From NCBI GenBank assembly GCA_021521415.1, contig JAIQDT010007314.1:86042-150041 (forward strand): a stretch of DNA of 64,000 nt. Reading direction: 5' to 3'. Source of the DNA: Bidens hawaiensis (lineage: Eukaryota > Streptophyta > Magnoliopsida > Asterales > Asteraceae). Within the stretch, counting starts at the first letter, position 1. The number at the start of each line of letters is the position of its first letter. A model generated the notes under the pieces. It did no database searches. It worked only from the letters and a program-made list of their open reading frames with translations, and had not been told where the DNA came from. Both the position numbers and the translations under genes were made by a program. Below are positions 50,507-61,939 of the stretch, in pieces.

Positions 50507-53500
50507 ATGGCTGATCAAGCACCTCTGAAGTTTGTTGATACTCATAACATTGTTGGATGGCTCTTTGATCCTCCTCTAGTCCACAAGGAGTTCAAGTCAA
50601 TGATTGTGGTGCTAAATACGTGCATGAGTTCTCACGCCTTACGAGAAACTCGTGTCATTTTTAAGAAGATGGTGACTGATTTTTGGAATCATGCTCTTAT
50701 TAATCAGAGAGGTGATGGGGGAGCTGTGGTGACTGAGTCAAAGATACAGAAAAAGCTTGCTACTACTTCTGAGGCTATAAATCGTGAGGTGTTGCTGTTC
50801 GGTGATCAGCTTGAGTATCCTACAGAGTATTCTACCGAAGCTGTTGCTGAGTGTAAGGCCCCGTCACCGGTAACCCTACTTTCGTGTTGGACTTACTCAT
50901 AAACACAGTTCTAAATATCAGAGTTAATTAAAACTTTACGCGGAATATAAAACTTTCATAAAACATTACATATCAATTCATAATCATGTCGTAAAACATT
51001 CCTTTTGTCTTTCCAAAATTAAAACATAACTTATAAAACATATCAGATCTTCAGATGCCAGGCTTTAGTCTTCTGCCATGTGTCCTCCACTCAAGCCAGC
51101 TGTCTCATCCTACTCACCTGCGTGCATACTAAAAGTCAGCTACGCTGAGTGAGTTCTAGTTAATCATACAATACCACACAATACCTTATTACATACATAC
51201 GTACTTAACCTCATAACTTTCTTTTATACACACATAAGTACTCATACCTTCATTCTTACTTACATACTTTCTTTCTTACTTACATACTTTCTTTACATTC
51301 ATAATCATACGTTTTAAAGAGCCTTTCGCCCTATAACCTCACAGATATTATAAGGGTCTGGTCCCTGACATCACAGATATTATAAGGGTCTGGTCCCTAA
51401 CATCACAGATGTTATGAAGGGTCTGGTCCCTATCCTCACAGATATTGTAAGGGTCTGGTCCCTAACATCACAGATATTATAAGGGTCTGGTCCCTAACAT
51501 CACAGATATTATAAGGGTCTGGTCCCTAACATCACAGATATTATAAGGGTCTGGTCCCTTGCTTTCGGATATTAGTAGGGTTCAGTTCCCTCTTCGTTAC
51601 CATACAACCATGCAACATACCTCGAGTATTATTAGGGCTTGGTACCCTTTTCGTAACCATACAACCATACAACCGTCATTTCCTTCTTTTATTAACTTTA
51701 TTACGTTCATACACATAAACATACATATCATACTTGCCATATTTATAACGTTACAACCTGACAGTACGTGCAATATCCGAAGATCGTTCACGAACCATCA
51801 AGCAATCATTCATACATATCACATATATCACATATGGCTTTATAACGTTACAACCTGACAGTACGTGCAATATCCGAAGATCGTTCACGAACCATCAAGC
51901 AATCATTCATACATATCACATATATCACATATGGCATACACTTATCACTTAGGATAAATGTATTAACAACACATCAAGTATGCACACAGCCCCGAAAACA
52001 TAACAAGGAATGGGGCTAGAAACTCACCTGGATCCTGTTACGCTCGCCGTTGATCGTAATTCCTTTCTTTAACTGGGCTCGGCTAACTGTATAATATTTA
52101 CACATATCAATTAACTACTACTACTCGTTTTGTATTTCTATCTATATATGACCCACAACGAACGGGGGTCCGGGGGCAGCGCCCCTGGCAGCGGGGTTCT
52201 AGGGGCGGCAGCCCCTAGCGGGGTCCAAGGGGCAGAGCCCCTGGCTGGGGTTAAGCTGCCAGGTCAGCTTGGAAAAATTTTATTTTCGATAACTGCCTTA
52301 ACACATTTTCCATTAGGTTTTTAATTTATTTTATAAACGAACTTCACTTCAGGCGAAGTTAAACCTTAGGCGAACTTGGCTTCAGGCGAAGTTAAACCTT
52401 AGGCGAACTTGGCTTCAGGCGAAGTTAAACCTTAGGCGAACTTGGCTTCAGGCGAAGTTAAACCTTAGGTGAACTTGGCTTCAGGCGAAGTTAAACCTTA
52501 GGCGAACTTAGCTTCAGGCGAAGTTAAACCTTAGGTGAACTTGGCTTCAGGCGAAGTTAAACCTTAGGCGAACTTGGCTTCAGGCGAAGTTATACCTTAG
52601 GCGAAGTTACGCTTGAAGGCGAAGTTACGCTTGAAGGCGAAGTTCATCAGGCGAACTTAATCTTGCAGGCGAAGTTATCGCGCTGCAGATCTGTTTGCCC
52701 ATAAATCCTTCGTTTCTTAGCCAAATAACTCGATTTTGGTACCCACGGAATCGTATGATCGGCGCCTACAAATCCCAACCATCAAATCGGCCTAAAATCG
52801 ACGTTTTAGGGGTCCGAATTGGGCAGTTTGGGTTTCGGGTTCGGTTAACCCATCAAATCCTAACCATTTTCAGTAATATAAGCTTTGGTGGATTTGTTCT
52901 TACCTTACCAACTCAGATCTATCAACAAATCTCGGGTCTCGGCTTCGAATCTTGATCGGTTAGTATGTGTGTGTTTTGAGTGTGTGAAGAAAGAAGGTGG
53001 AAATGAAAGATTGGGTTTGGGATGGGATATTTATATCCCTCTAAGCCCACGGACCCGAGGCCCATTCTCATTTAACCCATCTTACGCAATCTAAGCCCAA
53101 CTCCCTCCTTACTCGACATTAAATAATTAACAACGTGAAATCACTAAACATAACTTTCTTTATTTATAATTAAAATTTAGGATGTTACACTGAGGTTTCA
53201 CAAAGAATGGGATATGGGCGAGCTTACCCTCCAGCTATTAACTTGTTCCATCCATACAAGAGGTTCTTGATTCACACATTCTTCACGTGTGTCTCAGGAC
53301 ATAAAGGGGATTCCGATGAGATAAGCCACACTCAGATGTCGGTTGTGGTTGCTTTGATCATGAATTGGAACTATAATTATTCCAAGTTTGTGTTCGATGA
53401 AATGATAAGCAACCTCAAAGGCAAGAAGAAGGATATGTTCTTGATGTATCCGAGGTTTCAACAAATGATTTTCTACTCTCATTATCATGACCTGAGAAAA

Positions 53501-55320
53501 TCTGTAGAGATGCTCGATCTGAATGCCGTGGGTCCCAATACGTTTGGGTTGATGAAGCAATCAAGAAAGGGGGCTAAAGTGGTCTATAAAGGACTTCATC
53601 AGGTGGTTAAGTTTGGAAGATTTGCTGAAACAGAGGTTGTTGATAGTGCCTTTGTTGCTGATGAACATGTAATTCCTGCTCAAAGGTTCACATCTGCATA
53701 TGAGACAATTTCTGATGATGATGAGCCTGACAGTTCTCCACCACATAACATGGATACTGAACACTAGATATAACAGTCAGTACCTAATGTTGATCATGTT
53801 AAAGAGTTTGAAGTGTTTAAAGAAAAGATCTAGTCAATTTCATTGAAGCCTCCTCAATTAGTTATTGTGACACGTGTTGAAGAAGAGCCAGCCATCGATC
53901 TCATTCTAAGAAAACGAAGAAAGAAAGATCCGAGACCGGGTGTGCTGGCTACTGATGTTACACCAACCACCCAACCTACAGATTCTGAGCCTGTTACAAT
54001 TGAAGCTCAAGTTGATCAAGGTCCGTCTACTGCTGATCAACTAACTCAAGACCTGATATTTGATGACATCACACAGGAGTTTGAGTTTGTAGCGCACATT
54101 AAATCCACTAATGAACCATCGTGATCATCTAATCCGATTGGTCAACAAAGTTCAAGTGCCGCTGACAAGATCGCATATTTCCTGGCTATGCAAGATAGAT
54201 TCTTACAAGACAAAATCAAGTGGATTGCTCTTGAGGCCCAACCAGTTGATGTACAATCCTTACAACGTCGAGTCTTTGAGCTTGAACAAGACTGGGTGGT
54301 GAAGGGTGTACGGTTCCAAGAGCTTGAAGCTAGCAACACTGAGAAAGATTCAAAGATCCAGGAGCTTCAGGCAAACATGGGTGGCCTTACTGCACTATAT
54401 CAAGAAATCCAACAGAAGCTGATTTTGAAGTTTGGAGATGAATTCAAAAGTGGTGATGACCGTGGTGAAAAGATAACTGGTGATAATCAAAGTATTGGTT
54501 CCAGGATGTGTCCTGCTTCTAATATTGATGCCTTTCCACCACTGGAACAATACTTGGCCGCTCCTCCAAAGATAGCCAAACAAGTTGGAGGATACAGAGA
54601 AAGATGTTGATAAGAAAGAACTCCAATCAACATTTTCTATCTTATGATCATCTGGAGAAATTTGTTGTTGAACACAACAAAAGCTTTGCTGACAAATACG
54701 GTGATAGTTCGTGTGTTGTTTTGTGGGGTTATGGTGTGGATAAACAGATGTGGTGGTTCAACAGAAAGTCGGGTAACACCGAATTTAAGAAGATGAAGAG
54801 TTTTGGTTCGTGGACAAAGGTTGATTTAACAGATCTGATAAATGCTCCTTTCCACAACCCAAACAATGATCCAAAGGCCATCAACTTCTGGAATTACTTG
54901 ACTAATTAGGTCGAATGCAGATTCCCCAACATGACTACTGTCGAGTCATTTCTAAAGAAAGAAAATGGAGTTCGTGATCCTCACACTAACAAGACTTTGG
55001 TGAATGTGATGTGGCCTCCAACCGATAAAGAGACATCTATTTCGATTACTAAGAGATTTCCTGAGGGTACTCTTGAGGGGAAGAAGTTTTGGACATACAA
55101 TGGTGAAACAGCGACTGTCATTATAAGACTTGTTCAAGGACAATATCCTCTTGTTGATCCAAGGGAAATGTTAAAGTTTGGCGAACGTGATATAAAGATC
55201 CTTAGTGGCTTCCAAATTACTGTTGAACCACTGTACGAGCCAGCCGCTAAAGAATATACTAGAATAGTGGGGATATCTTATACGCATAGGATTATGGGCG
55301 GCGACATACATGGAAGCTGA
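50507..55320 (+). pseudogene. Extra ORF downstream of copia pol, broken and split by a solo LTR
   Basis: Sense-strand ORF starting MADQAPLKFVDTHNIVGW (50507). It runs to 50851, is interrupted by the solo LTR 50852-53189, and resumes at 53195 (QRMGYGRAYPPAINLFHPYK; FLMYPRFQQMIFY near 53430). Stops lie near 53765, 54121, 54608, 54907 and 55318, with frame changes between. Parts: a globular N-terminal domain (to about 53580), an acidic linker (53690-54110), a coiled coil (54240-54440, with ELEASNTEKDSKIQELQAN), and a C-terminal region with VVLWGYGVDKQMWWFNRKS and PTDKETSISITKRF. No membrane segment or signal peptide is evident, so it is not an obvious envelope. From memory, a similar N-terminal protein (with FTDTHN and LMYPRF motifs) is common 3' of copia pol in Asteraceae, where it is sometimes labelled longin-like. 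Function unknown. Confidence 0.75.
50852..53189 (-). repeat. Solo LTR of the Tekay-type chromovirus family
   Basis: 2338 bp. Same start (TGTAAGGCCCCG) and end (GATGTTACA) as the LTRs of 12948-22449, with the perfect duplication CTGAG (50847-50851 and 53190-53194). It is 130 bp longer than those LTRs. This is explained by one extra 32 bp unit (seven instead of six, 51345-51559) and a 98 bp tandem duplication (about 51741-51838 and 51839-51936). TATAAATA on the minus strand lies at 53028-53035. ORFs inside it (51559-51858, 52130-52324, 52695-52955) are LTR text. Confidence 0.95.
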
Positions 55321-55358
55321 TGCTAACATACTTGAGCACGAGTAATATTTAAGCGGTA

Positions 55359-55373
55359 AACCAAGGGGTAGAA
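55359..55373 (+). other. Copia polypurine tract
   Basis: AACCAAGGGGTAGAA immediately before the 3' LTR. Purine-rich with two C and one T; plausible as the plus-strand primer site. Confidence 0.65.
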
Positions 55374-55730
55374 TGTTGGGCCACACTTAATGGTTTACGC
55401 GTAGTTATTGGGCTTAGTTTTGGGTTTCTATATGTAAACCGAAATCATGTTTTCGGTGTGCTTAATATGTTTGGGCTTAGGGTTAGCATGTGTATAAATA
55501 TGATGTAGTGTTAACTGTTTTGGGGGTTGGACGTGAATGAGAGAACGAGAGACGGTAGAAGTTTATCTTATTGTAATCAATAGTGCTTAAGCACCCGACG
55601 TTGAATAGACATGTGTTTTGAAGCATTCTTATTTTGTTCATTATTATTCTTGAATCGCCCTATTGTTAGATTTCGCCTAAAAACGGGATTCGGTTGATAT
55701 CATATTGAAAGATCTGTCTAGGGACTTACA
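55374..55730 (+). repeat. 3' LTR of the copia element
   Basis: 357 bp, ends GGGACTTACA followed by the target copy GATTT. It keeps TATAAATA at 55493-55500. Confidence 0.9.
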
Positions 55731-55735
55731 GATTT

Positions 55736-56672
55736 ATAAACTCCTCACTTGTTTAGTACATGGCCTTAGAAACAAACGGTTCGGCACGGACGACAGTAGG
55801 AAAGTGAAAAACATCACGCGTTCGATCCATTATAGACACTTTTAGGATCACGCGGACGATGCTCCATCATGCCGGGTACCTATCCACCAACACTACCAAC
55901 AGAGGACCCTCACTTATAAAAAAAATAGAAGAAGAGAAAAACAACAACTGTTAAATTCCACGGAGAAGTTTGGTTAAGAAAAGAGACTTGGCGATGATTA
56001 AGTTTAAAACACTTAATTCCGTCTAGTTTGCGGAAATAGGGCTCTTCATCGGGATATGGCCCAAGCGGCTCATCCCGGCTTGCACCAATGCCACCTAAGC
56101 AGTTGGACGCATTGGGGGCAGGAGTGAGGGTAATGTTGTCATACAATTCATGCCCAGAATAAGGGGGGACGTTCAGATCCGGGAGCTTCTCGTTGATAGG
56201 ATGATAGACCATATGGAATGGTACAACATCCTCCCGGATCCAAAAATATTTGGACGAAAGACCATCTGGTGGCTCCTTTCCAATAACCACATTGGTAGTA
56301 GAAAGATAGCTATACCATCCGCCATGACCGTTTAGTTTATTAAAAACCAAAAATTTCTCAACTGTTGGAATAATATTATTTGCACGACAACAAAATTCAA
56401 AATGTCGTATCCGCATTAGCCCAAATGGGTGTAATTGTGACCAGGTGGATGTTGTACCCTGTCAAAACGTTACCAAGAAACCGGAAACTGGACAACAAGA
56501 AGTTTCCAATGGAGAAATAATTGGAATACAACGCCATCTTGCCCTTTCGAGGTTTATTAGCAGAGGATCCAAGAGTTAGGAACTCTGGTTCCCATTTCAG
56601 TGCAAGACCATACCCATTTACGATGTCTTGGAAGTCTCTTTCCTTCCATTGAAGCACGACCTTATCAACCAT
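55736..56672 (-). pseudogene. Antisense extra ORF of Tat element, N-terminal domain (putative gypsy-type transposon family)
   Basis: The start is taken as ATG at 56672, downstream of a TATA box at 56819-56826. Residues 1-85 or so contain WKERDFQDIVNGYGLALKWE, then MALYSNYFSIGNFLLSSF. A frame change near 56410 leads to MRIRHFEFCCRANNIIPTVE, FLVFNKL and YFWIREDVVPFHMVY. This run (distal-domain start, MALYxxxF, RxxHFELCCRAxxIxPTVExF, FFxIREEVxP) is the signature I know from the plant putative gypsy-type transposon domain (Pfam Transposase_28). The function of the family is unknown; it occurs as an extra gene in Ty3 elements. The 3' part (55736-55910) has stops. It continues at 43017 after the copia insertion. 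Confidence 0.8.
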
Positions 56673-56818
56673 TGGAGAATTCTTCTTTTAAACCATGTAG
56701 TTCGTAAGGAATCGATTGCACAAGAAATTTTGGTCAACTGAAAGTATCTACTTAAGAGAATTTGACTACTTAAGAAGAAGAAGAAGATGATACAATTAAA
56801 GAGAGAGATGGTGAATCC

Positions 56819-56826
56819 TATTTATA
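56819..56826 (-). promoter_or_regulatory. Candidate TATA box for the antisense ORF
   Basis: TATAAATA on the minus strand, followed about 40-55 bases downstream by a CT-rich leader (TCTTCTTCTTCTTC, about 56773-56786) and by the ATG 147 bases on. The spacing suits a plant Pol II promoter inside the element, independent of the LTR. No experiment supports it here. Confidence 0.55.
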
Positions 56827-57299
56827 CTCACCTTAATTAATGGCGTTGAACGATGTGTACAAGATAGAGAAACCACCTGTCCTATAGATGACTGGCACTT
56901 CAGGCGGGAAAAACTGAAAAGTTGGAAAAGCAACAGTTGGAGATAGCTAGCGATAGACATGGCTTAGGACGTCATTTCACTTACCAAAACACTTATCCAA
57001 ATCTTTTTTATTTGCAAATTCACCCGCTAGGTAAATTCAAGGAAATATCTACAAAGCAAAGTCAACATAAAAAGCATTAGTCCATAATTCTACCCGCATC
57101 AGAAGCTTAGGTGGAAGAAACAATGGACAAGGAGAAATTATGGAGGTAGGGTGTGGAAACGACCCGATAACCCGGATAACAATACTTGAGGGTCACCCTA
57201 GACACACAAGAGAAGCACTTGCAAGCCGCATAAGCCTTCCACAAGGAAGGAATGACATGTTACTATCCAAAGGATAAAAGCTGAGTCATCCTCGGGACC

Positions 57300-57575
57300 T
57301 TAAATCAACCCGCATAGGGAAACAACCGGAATAAATAATCTTCTAGAAGGAATATCTTCTTGATATTGACATTTATTCCAAAAAGAAGGGCACGTGGCAT
57401 TCCGGCCAATAATTGCCCGGCCAAAAAAGTCTTCAATTAAGAAAGCATAAATATTGTGTTTCTTATCATATGTCAATTCGACTACTTGAGCTTTTTCTTC
57501 GGCTTGTTGAACAACAGGTTCTTCCTGAGCAGGAACATCGATGTTCATGTCGTCGGCCATAACTGTAAAAACCAA
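57300..57575 (-). other. Unidentified ORF upstream of the antisense promoter
   Basis: 91 codons on the minus strand. A second Met gives MADDMNIDVPAQEEPVV, an acidic, Gln/Glu-rich start, followed by KKHNIYAFLIEDFFGRAIIG. I do not recognise a family. It lies 480 bp upstream of the TATA box at 56819, so it is not part of that transcript. It may be a remnant of a second antisense exon or chance. Confidence 0.25.
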
Positions 57576-57599
57576 ACATTTAGTATATGTTTTATACTT

Positions 57600-57925
57600 T
57601 AAAAATCATCAAATTTACCAATACTTGGTAAACTTTACATTTTGAACGAACTAATGATCATCACATACATTAAGATATGATTCACATTCGTTACAATTAT
57701 CATCGAATGGCCACATTCGTGAAACCAACTTAAACGAATGAACACATTCGTTAACAATTAAATCTCAATTGTTAAATAAGTTAACGAATGATACTTATTC
57801 GTTATCAATAACAACGAATGTAATGACATTCGGTATCAATAACGCGAATGTATTTGACATTCGTTATCAATACCAAGAATCCATACTTCATTCATTATAA
57901 AAGACGAATGTCAATAAACGAATGG
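57600..57925. repeat. ACGAATG/CATTCGT inverted-repeat cluster, left part
   Basis: Dense short palindromes such as AACGAATGATACTTATTCGTT near 57782-57803, CGAATGTAATGACATTCG near 57815-57833 and CGAATGTATTTGACATTCG near 57845-57863. The same kind of cluster continues at 61950-62310 on the other side of the solo LTR. Confidence 0.75.
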
Positions 57926-58479
57926 GATGCTTGACTCTAATTGGTCAAAGTTAAAATTACCAAGAACAGTTAAAGTCAAACATGCAATTTGAATTATCAA
58001 TTCAACCCAAACAACATGTTCAGTCATTAAATTTTATAGCAATAGCATCGTTATGATATCGTGAATAAAACCTAACCATTTATATATGTAAGGCCCCGGT
58101 CCCGGTAGCCCTACTTTAACGTCAGATTTACTCATAAACACAGTTCTACAAATCAGAGTTAATTAAAACATTCGCGGAAACGTTAACTTCAATCATTCGA
58201 TACAATATATTCGATCTTTTCTTTAAAACATAACATGCAACATCATATTTAAAACATCATTTCTTCCATTTTCAGATGCCAGCCATTCAATCCATGCCAT
58301 GTTCCGTCCTCATGCCAGCTCAATAAACATATTTACCCGCGTGCATACTAAAAGTCAGCTACACTGAGTGAGTTCTAGTTAATCAGGCAACATACAATAC
58401 ATTCTCATACATTCACGTATATGTATCCGAAGATACATATTCATACTTAACCGAACTTCATTCCTGACACTCTATAATT

Positions 58480-58770
58480 ATCCGTAAGAGGACCATTGCA
58501 TAATATCTATTAGAAGAACAATTACTATGACTCATAGAAGTAACAACTTGAATCACCCATAGAAGGGTCTATATAAACTATCCATAAAAGGATCCCTAGA
58601 TATTATCCATAGAAGGATCCTTAACGTTACCCCTAGTAGTGACTCTATATACTTTCCATAAAAGGACCACTATACTTTATCCATAGAAGGAACTCTATAC
58701 CTGATCCATAGAAGGAACCATATAGATTGTCCATAGAAGGTACTCCATAGAAGGAACGCATGCTCAATTA
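58480..58770. repeat. CCATAGAAGGA tandem array
   Basis: About nine diverged units of roughly 30 bp, each with ATCCATAGAAGGATC-like text. It holds the same place in the LTR as the 32 bp array at 13433-13622. Confidence 0.8.
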
Positions 58771-59344
58771 TATAATAACCATATAAGGAATGCTAATATG
58801 GTTCACAGTCCTTATTTATGCTATCACATATCGAGTCTAGGCCCCATAGTAGTTTAGAGAGATTTGCCATCCTAACTTACTATGCCGGATGTAGATCTCA
58901 CTTACCATTTATGTACCTGCTTACACATACCTCACATATACGATGATTACATTGTAGCATACGAACACTCTAAGCGTTCTTCACATCATTCATCTAACAA
59001 CCATACTCCCTGATGATACTTTCAATATCCAAAGATCGTTCACGCACCGACAAGAATTCATTCATAACATTCATACATACTATCAAGTAATTCATCATAG
59101 CATACACTTACCATTTAAGGTAAGTGTATTAACGTTCACATTGAGTATACAGACAGCCCCGAAAACATAACAAGGAAGTGGGGCTAGAAACTCACATGTC
59201 TCCGGTTTCTTTCTAAGTTAATAGTGGCTCCTTTCTTCAATTGAGCACGGCTAACTGTATATCAATTACACGTATCAATTTCCTAATCCTATACTCTTCC
59301 TTTAGGTTGCACCAGAAATGGTTAAGTCTGGTCTAATCTAATAG

Positions 59345-60500
59345 TCTTGTATTTGAATACTTTGTATTCGAATGGTATTAGAATACATTTGTGTTAGCAT
59401 TCAACTTGTATTCGAATACCTTTGTATTCGGATGGTATATGATTAGAATACATTTGTGTTAGCATTCAACTTGTATTCAAATGCTATGAAATTAGAATAC
59501 CTTTGTATTCAAATGACATGTGATTAGAATACATTTGTATTCTAATGGCATGTGATTAGAATACATGTGTGTTAGCATTCAACTTGTATTAGAATACCTT
59601 GTATTCGAATAGTATATGATTAGAATACATTTGTGTTATCATACATTTGTATTCTAATGGCATGTGATTAGAATACATTTGTATTAGAATGGCATGTGAT
59701 TATATACATTTGTGTTAGCATACATTTGTATTCGAATGACATATGATTAGAATACATTTGTGTTAGCATTCAACTTGTATTAGAATACCTTTGTATTCGA
59801 ACGGTATATGATTAGAATACATTTGTGTTAGCATACATTTGTATTCTAATGGCATGTGATTTGAATACATTTGTATTCTAATAGCATATGATTAGAATAC
59901 ATTTGTGTTAGCATACATTTGTATTCGAATGACATATGATTAGAATACATTTGTCTTAGCATTCAACTTGTATTAGAATACCTTTGTATTTTAATGGCAT
60001 ATGATTAGAATACATGTGTGTTAGCATACATTTCTTTTCTAATGGCATGTGATTATAATACATTTTTATTCTAATGCATGTGATTAAAATACATTTGTGT
60101 TAGCATGCATTTGTATTCGAATGGCATATGATTAGAATACATTTGTGTTAGCATTCAACTTGAATTAGAATACCTTTGTATTCGAATGGTATATGTGTAG
60201 AATACATTTGTGTTAGCATACATTTGTATTCTAATGGCATGTGATTAGAATACATTTGTGTTAGCATACATTTGTATTCGAATGACATATGATTAGAATA
60301 CATTTGTATTCTATTGTCATGTGATTAGAATACATTTTTGTTAGCATATATTTGTATTCAAATGACATATGATTAGAATAGATTTGTGTTAGCATACATT
60401 TGTGTTCTAATGGCATGTGATTAGAATGCATTTGTATTCTAATGGCATGTGATTAGAATACATTTGTGTTAGCATACATTTGTATTCTAATGGCATGTAA
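59345..60500. repeat. GAATACATTTGTATTC-type tandem array, about 1.15 kb
   Basis: Built from ATTAGAATACATTTGTGTTAG, CATACATTTGTATTCTAATG and GCATGTG modules in higher-order units of roughly 32, 48 and 65 bp. GAATAC and GTATTC arms make each unit a potential hairpin. No spacers and no coding. Confidence 0.88.
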
Positions 60501-60597
60501 TAGGCCTTGTATTTTCCTTCCGTCTTTCTCTCTTTCAGGTATTCGAATAGGACACTTGACCCATTCCTATACACCCACTGATGGGTTAGTGTTCATA

Positions 60598-60598
60598 C

Positions 60599-60656
<58 letters not shown>

Positions 60657-60657
60657 T
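60598..60657. repeat. (TTA)n microsatellite
   Basis: About 19 repeats. It gives a false poly-Leu ORF. Confidence 0.95.
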
Positions 60658-61939
60658 ATATCATCCAGACTCTCATTATAGCACCATATTACTCCTTAAG
60701 CATTACCATATCTTTCTTAGCCTAAGATCTAGTCTGGGTGTCCATAAAGCTTGAACCTTTATCGATCCCAAACCCGTTTAGGCTAGATCTAGGGTTTCTA
60801 AGTGAATCGTATATACTAACGAGTTCATTAAGTCCACTTTTAACATCAAGTTTACATTTTTAGGGTATAACACTACCCGATTTACTATCCTACCAAGTTT
60901 CATGCAAAACCAATTTCGTTTACTCATCCTTTCACGAACCGAACATTACTCGTTTTACCCAAAACGAAAAAACTAACCCGTTTACTATCAAGTTATTACT
61001 TTATCAATAATAATGACCCGATCTATCATCCTCCCAATTTTCATGTAAATCAGTACACGAAAAGTAAAACTTTTTAACAAAAATGAACCTTTGATGTTTA
61101 TAATCAAAATACTCGAATAGACCAAAACCATATCAAACGAACTCAGAATTGAGTGATTCAAGCGGCCAATAAACCATCTCGCCCAGATCTACAAACTCAT
61201 CAGCTCACCTTCGCCTGAAACCGCCGCTACATTCGCTAAAACAGCTGAATAGTCACCGGAATCTTCATTTTTGAGCTGCTACGGTTTTGCTGATAAAAAC
61301 CAGACTTCCCGACCTTTAATTGAAGATCTAATAGGTGAAAATCTTCATTTATATACCAAGAACACTCAGTTAAAATTTGAGACCAATCTGACGGTTAGAT
61401 CTCAAGATATCTTGGTGTCTTTGTGGTTGGTTTTCTCAAAAACGGGAATTGGAGAATTGTGTGTTTTTGATGGTGTAGGTTATGGTGTACAGATGTGCGA
61501 AAATTGAAAGAATTAGGGTTTTAAGAAGTATTTATACTCCCTTAAGCCCAAGGACCTTAGGCCCATATTTCCTTTTGGTACATAATTAACTCCATATAAT
61601 TAGCCTAGTTATCCCTCTATTCTTATTATTTTATAAATTCTCTACTAACTCAAGTAAACTTTTCCACCATAAATAAATAATATATTAAATATTATTCTTA
61701 GAAATTTCGGGATATTACAATATGGGTAATCTTATTCATTTTAAATATAAATTTGTCAATTTTATGTCATTACAGTTTAAGTCCGGTTAACCCAGTAAAT
61801 CTGGTACAAAAATCCCAAATAAACCATCATTGAACTCATTTTTACCTGTTGATCACTATGAAATCACCCCAACAAGGATTAAGTGATGTTTGAAAATATG
61901 GAAAACTTTGGCAAAGGTTCTCTCCGTTCTGTCGATTTT

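Larger units (their letters stand above)
43018..55730 (+). mobile_element. Ty1/copia element with extra ORF 3' of pol
   Basis: 12.7 kb with LTRs at 43018-43379 and 55374-55730 (TGTTGGGCCACAC ... TACA). The perfect 5 bp duplication GATTT flanks it (43013-43017 and 55731-55735). A tRNA-iMet PBS adjoins the left LTR and a PPT (AACCAAGGGGTAGAA) adjoins the right. Order inside: long leader, gag, a shortened pol (only the RT end and RNase H), a 2.5 kb spacer, then a long extra ORF region interrupted by a Tekay solo LTR (50852-53189). All genes are broken. The two LTRs differ by several percent by eye, so it is middle-aged. It is inserted in the antisense ORF of the Tat element. Confidence 0.9.
58087..61719 (-). 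repeat. Solo LTR of a Tekay-related family, expanded by tandem arrays
   Basis: 3633 bp. It starts TGTAAGGCCCCGGTCCC and ends CGGGATATTACA. Flanks ATATA (58082-58086) and ATATG (61720-61724) form a 5 bp duplication with one change. It shares with the chromovirus LTR the first 100 bases, the GATCGTTCACG(C/T)ACC block near 59033, the AGCCCCGAAAACATAACAAG block near 59155 and TATAAATA on the minus strand (61529-61536). The arrays at 58480-58770 and 59345-60500 and a trinucleotide run account for the extra length. The ORF 61271-61507 is part of the LTR. Confidence 0.85.

Noticed and set aside
50507..50902. Synaptobrevin/longin-like host gene
   Set aside because: It lies between the pol and 3' LTR of a copia element with target duplications outside; the longin label seen for such proteins is probably an annotation artefact.
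50507..55320. Envelope-like gene
   Set aside because: Position fits, but I see no signal peptide, membrane segment or fusion-peptide-like stretch.
55736..56672. Host cellular gene on the minus strand
   Set aside because: The domain is one found in retroelements, it lies downstream of Tat pol in the expected place, and it is a pseudogene.
60466..60681. ORF with a long poly-Leu stretch
   Set aside because: Produced by the (TTA)n microsatellite and the tandem array before it.
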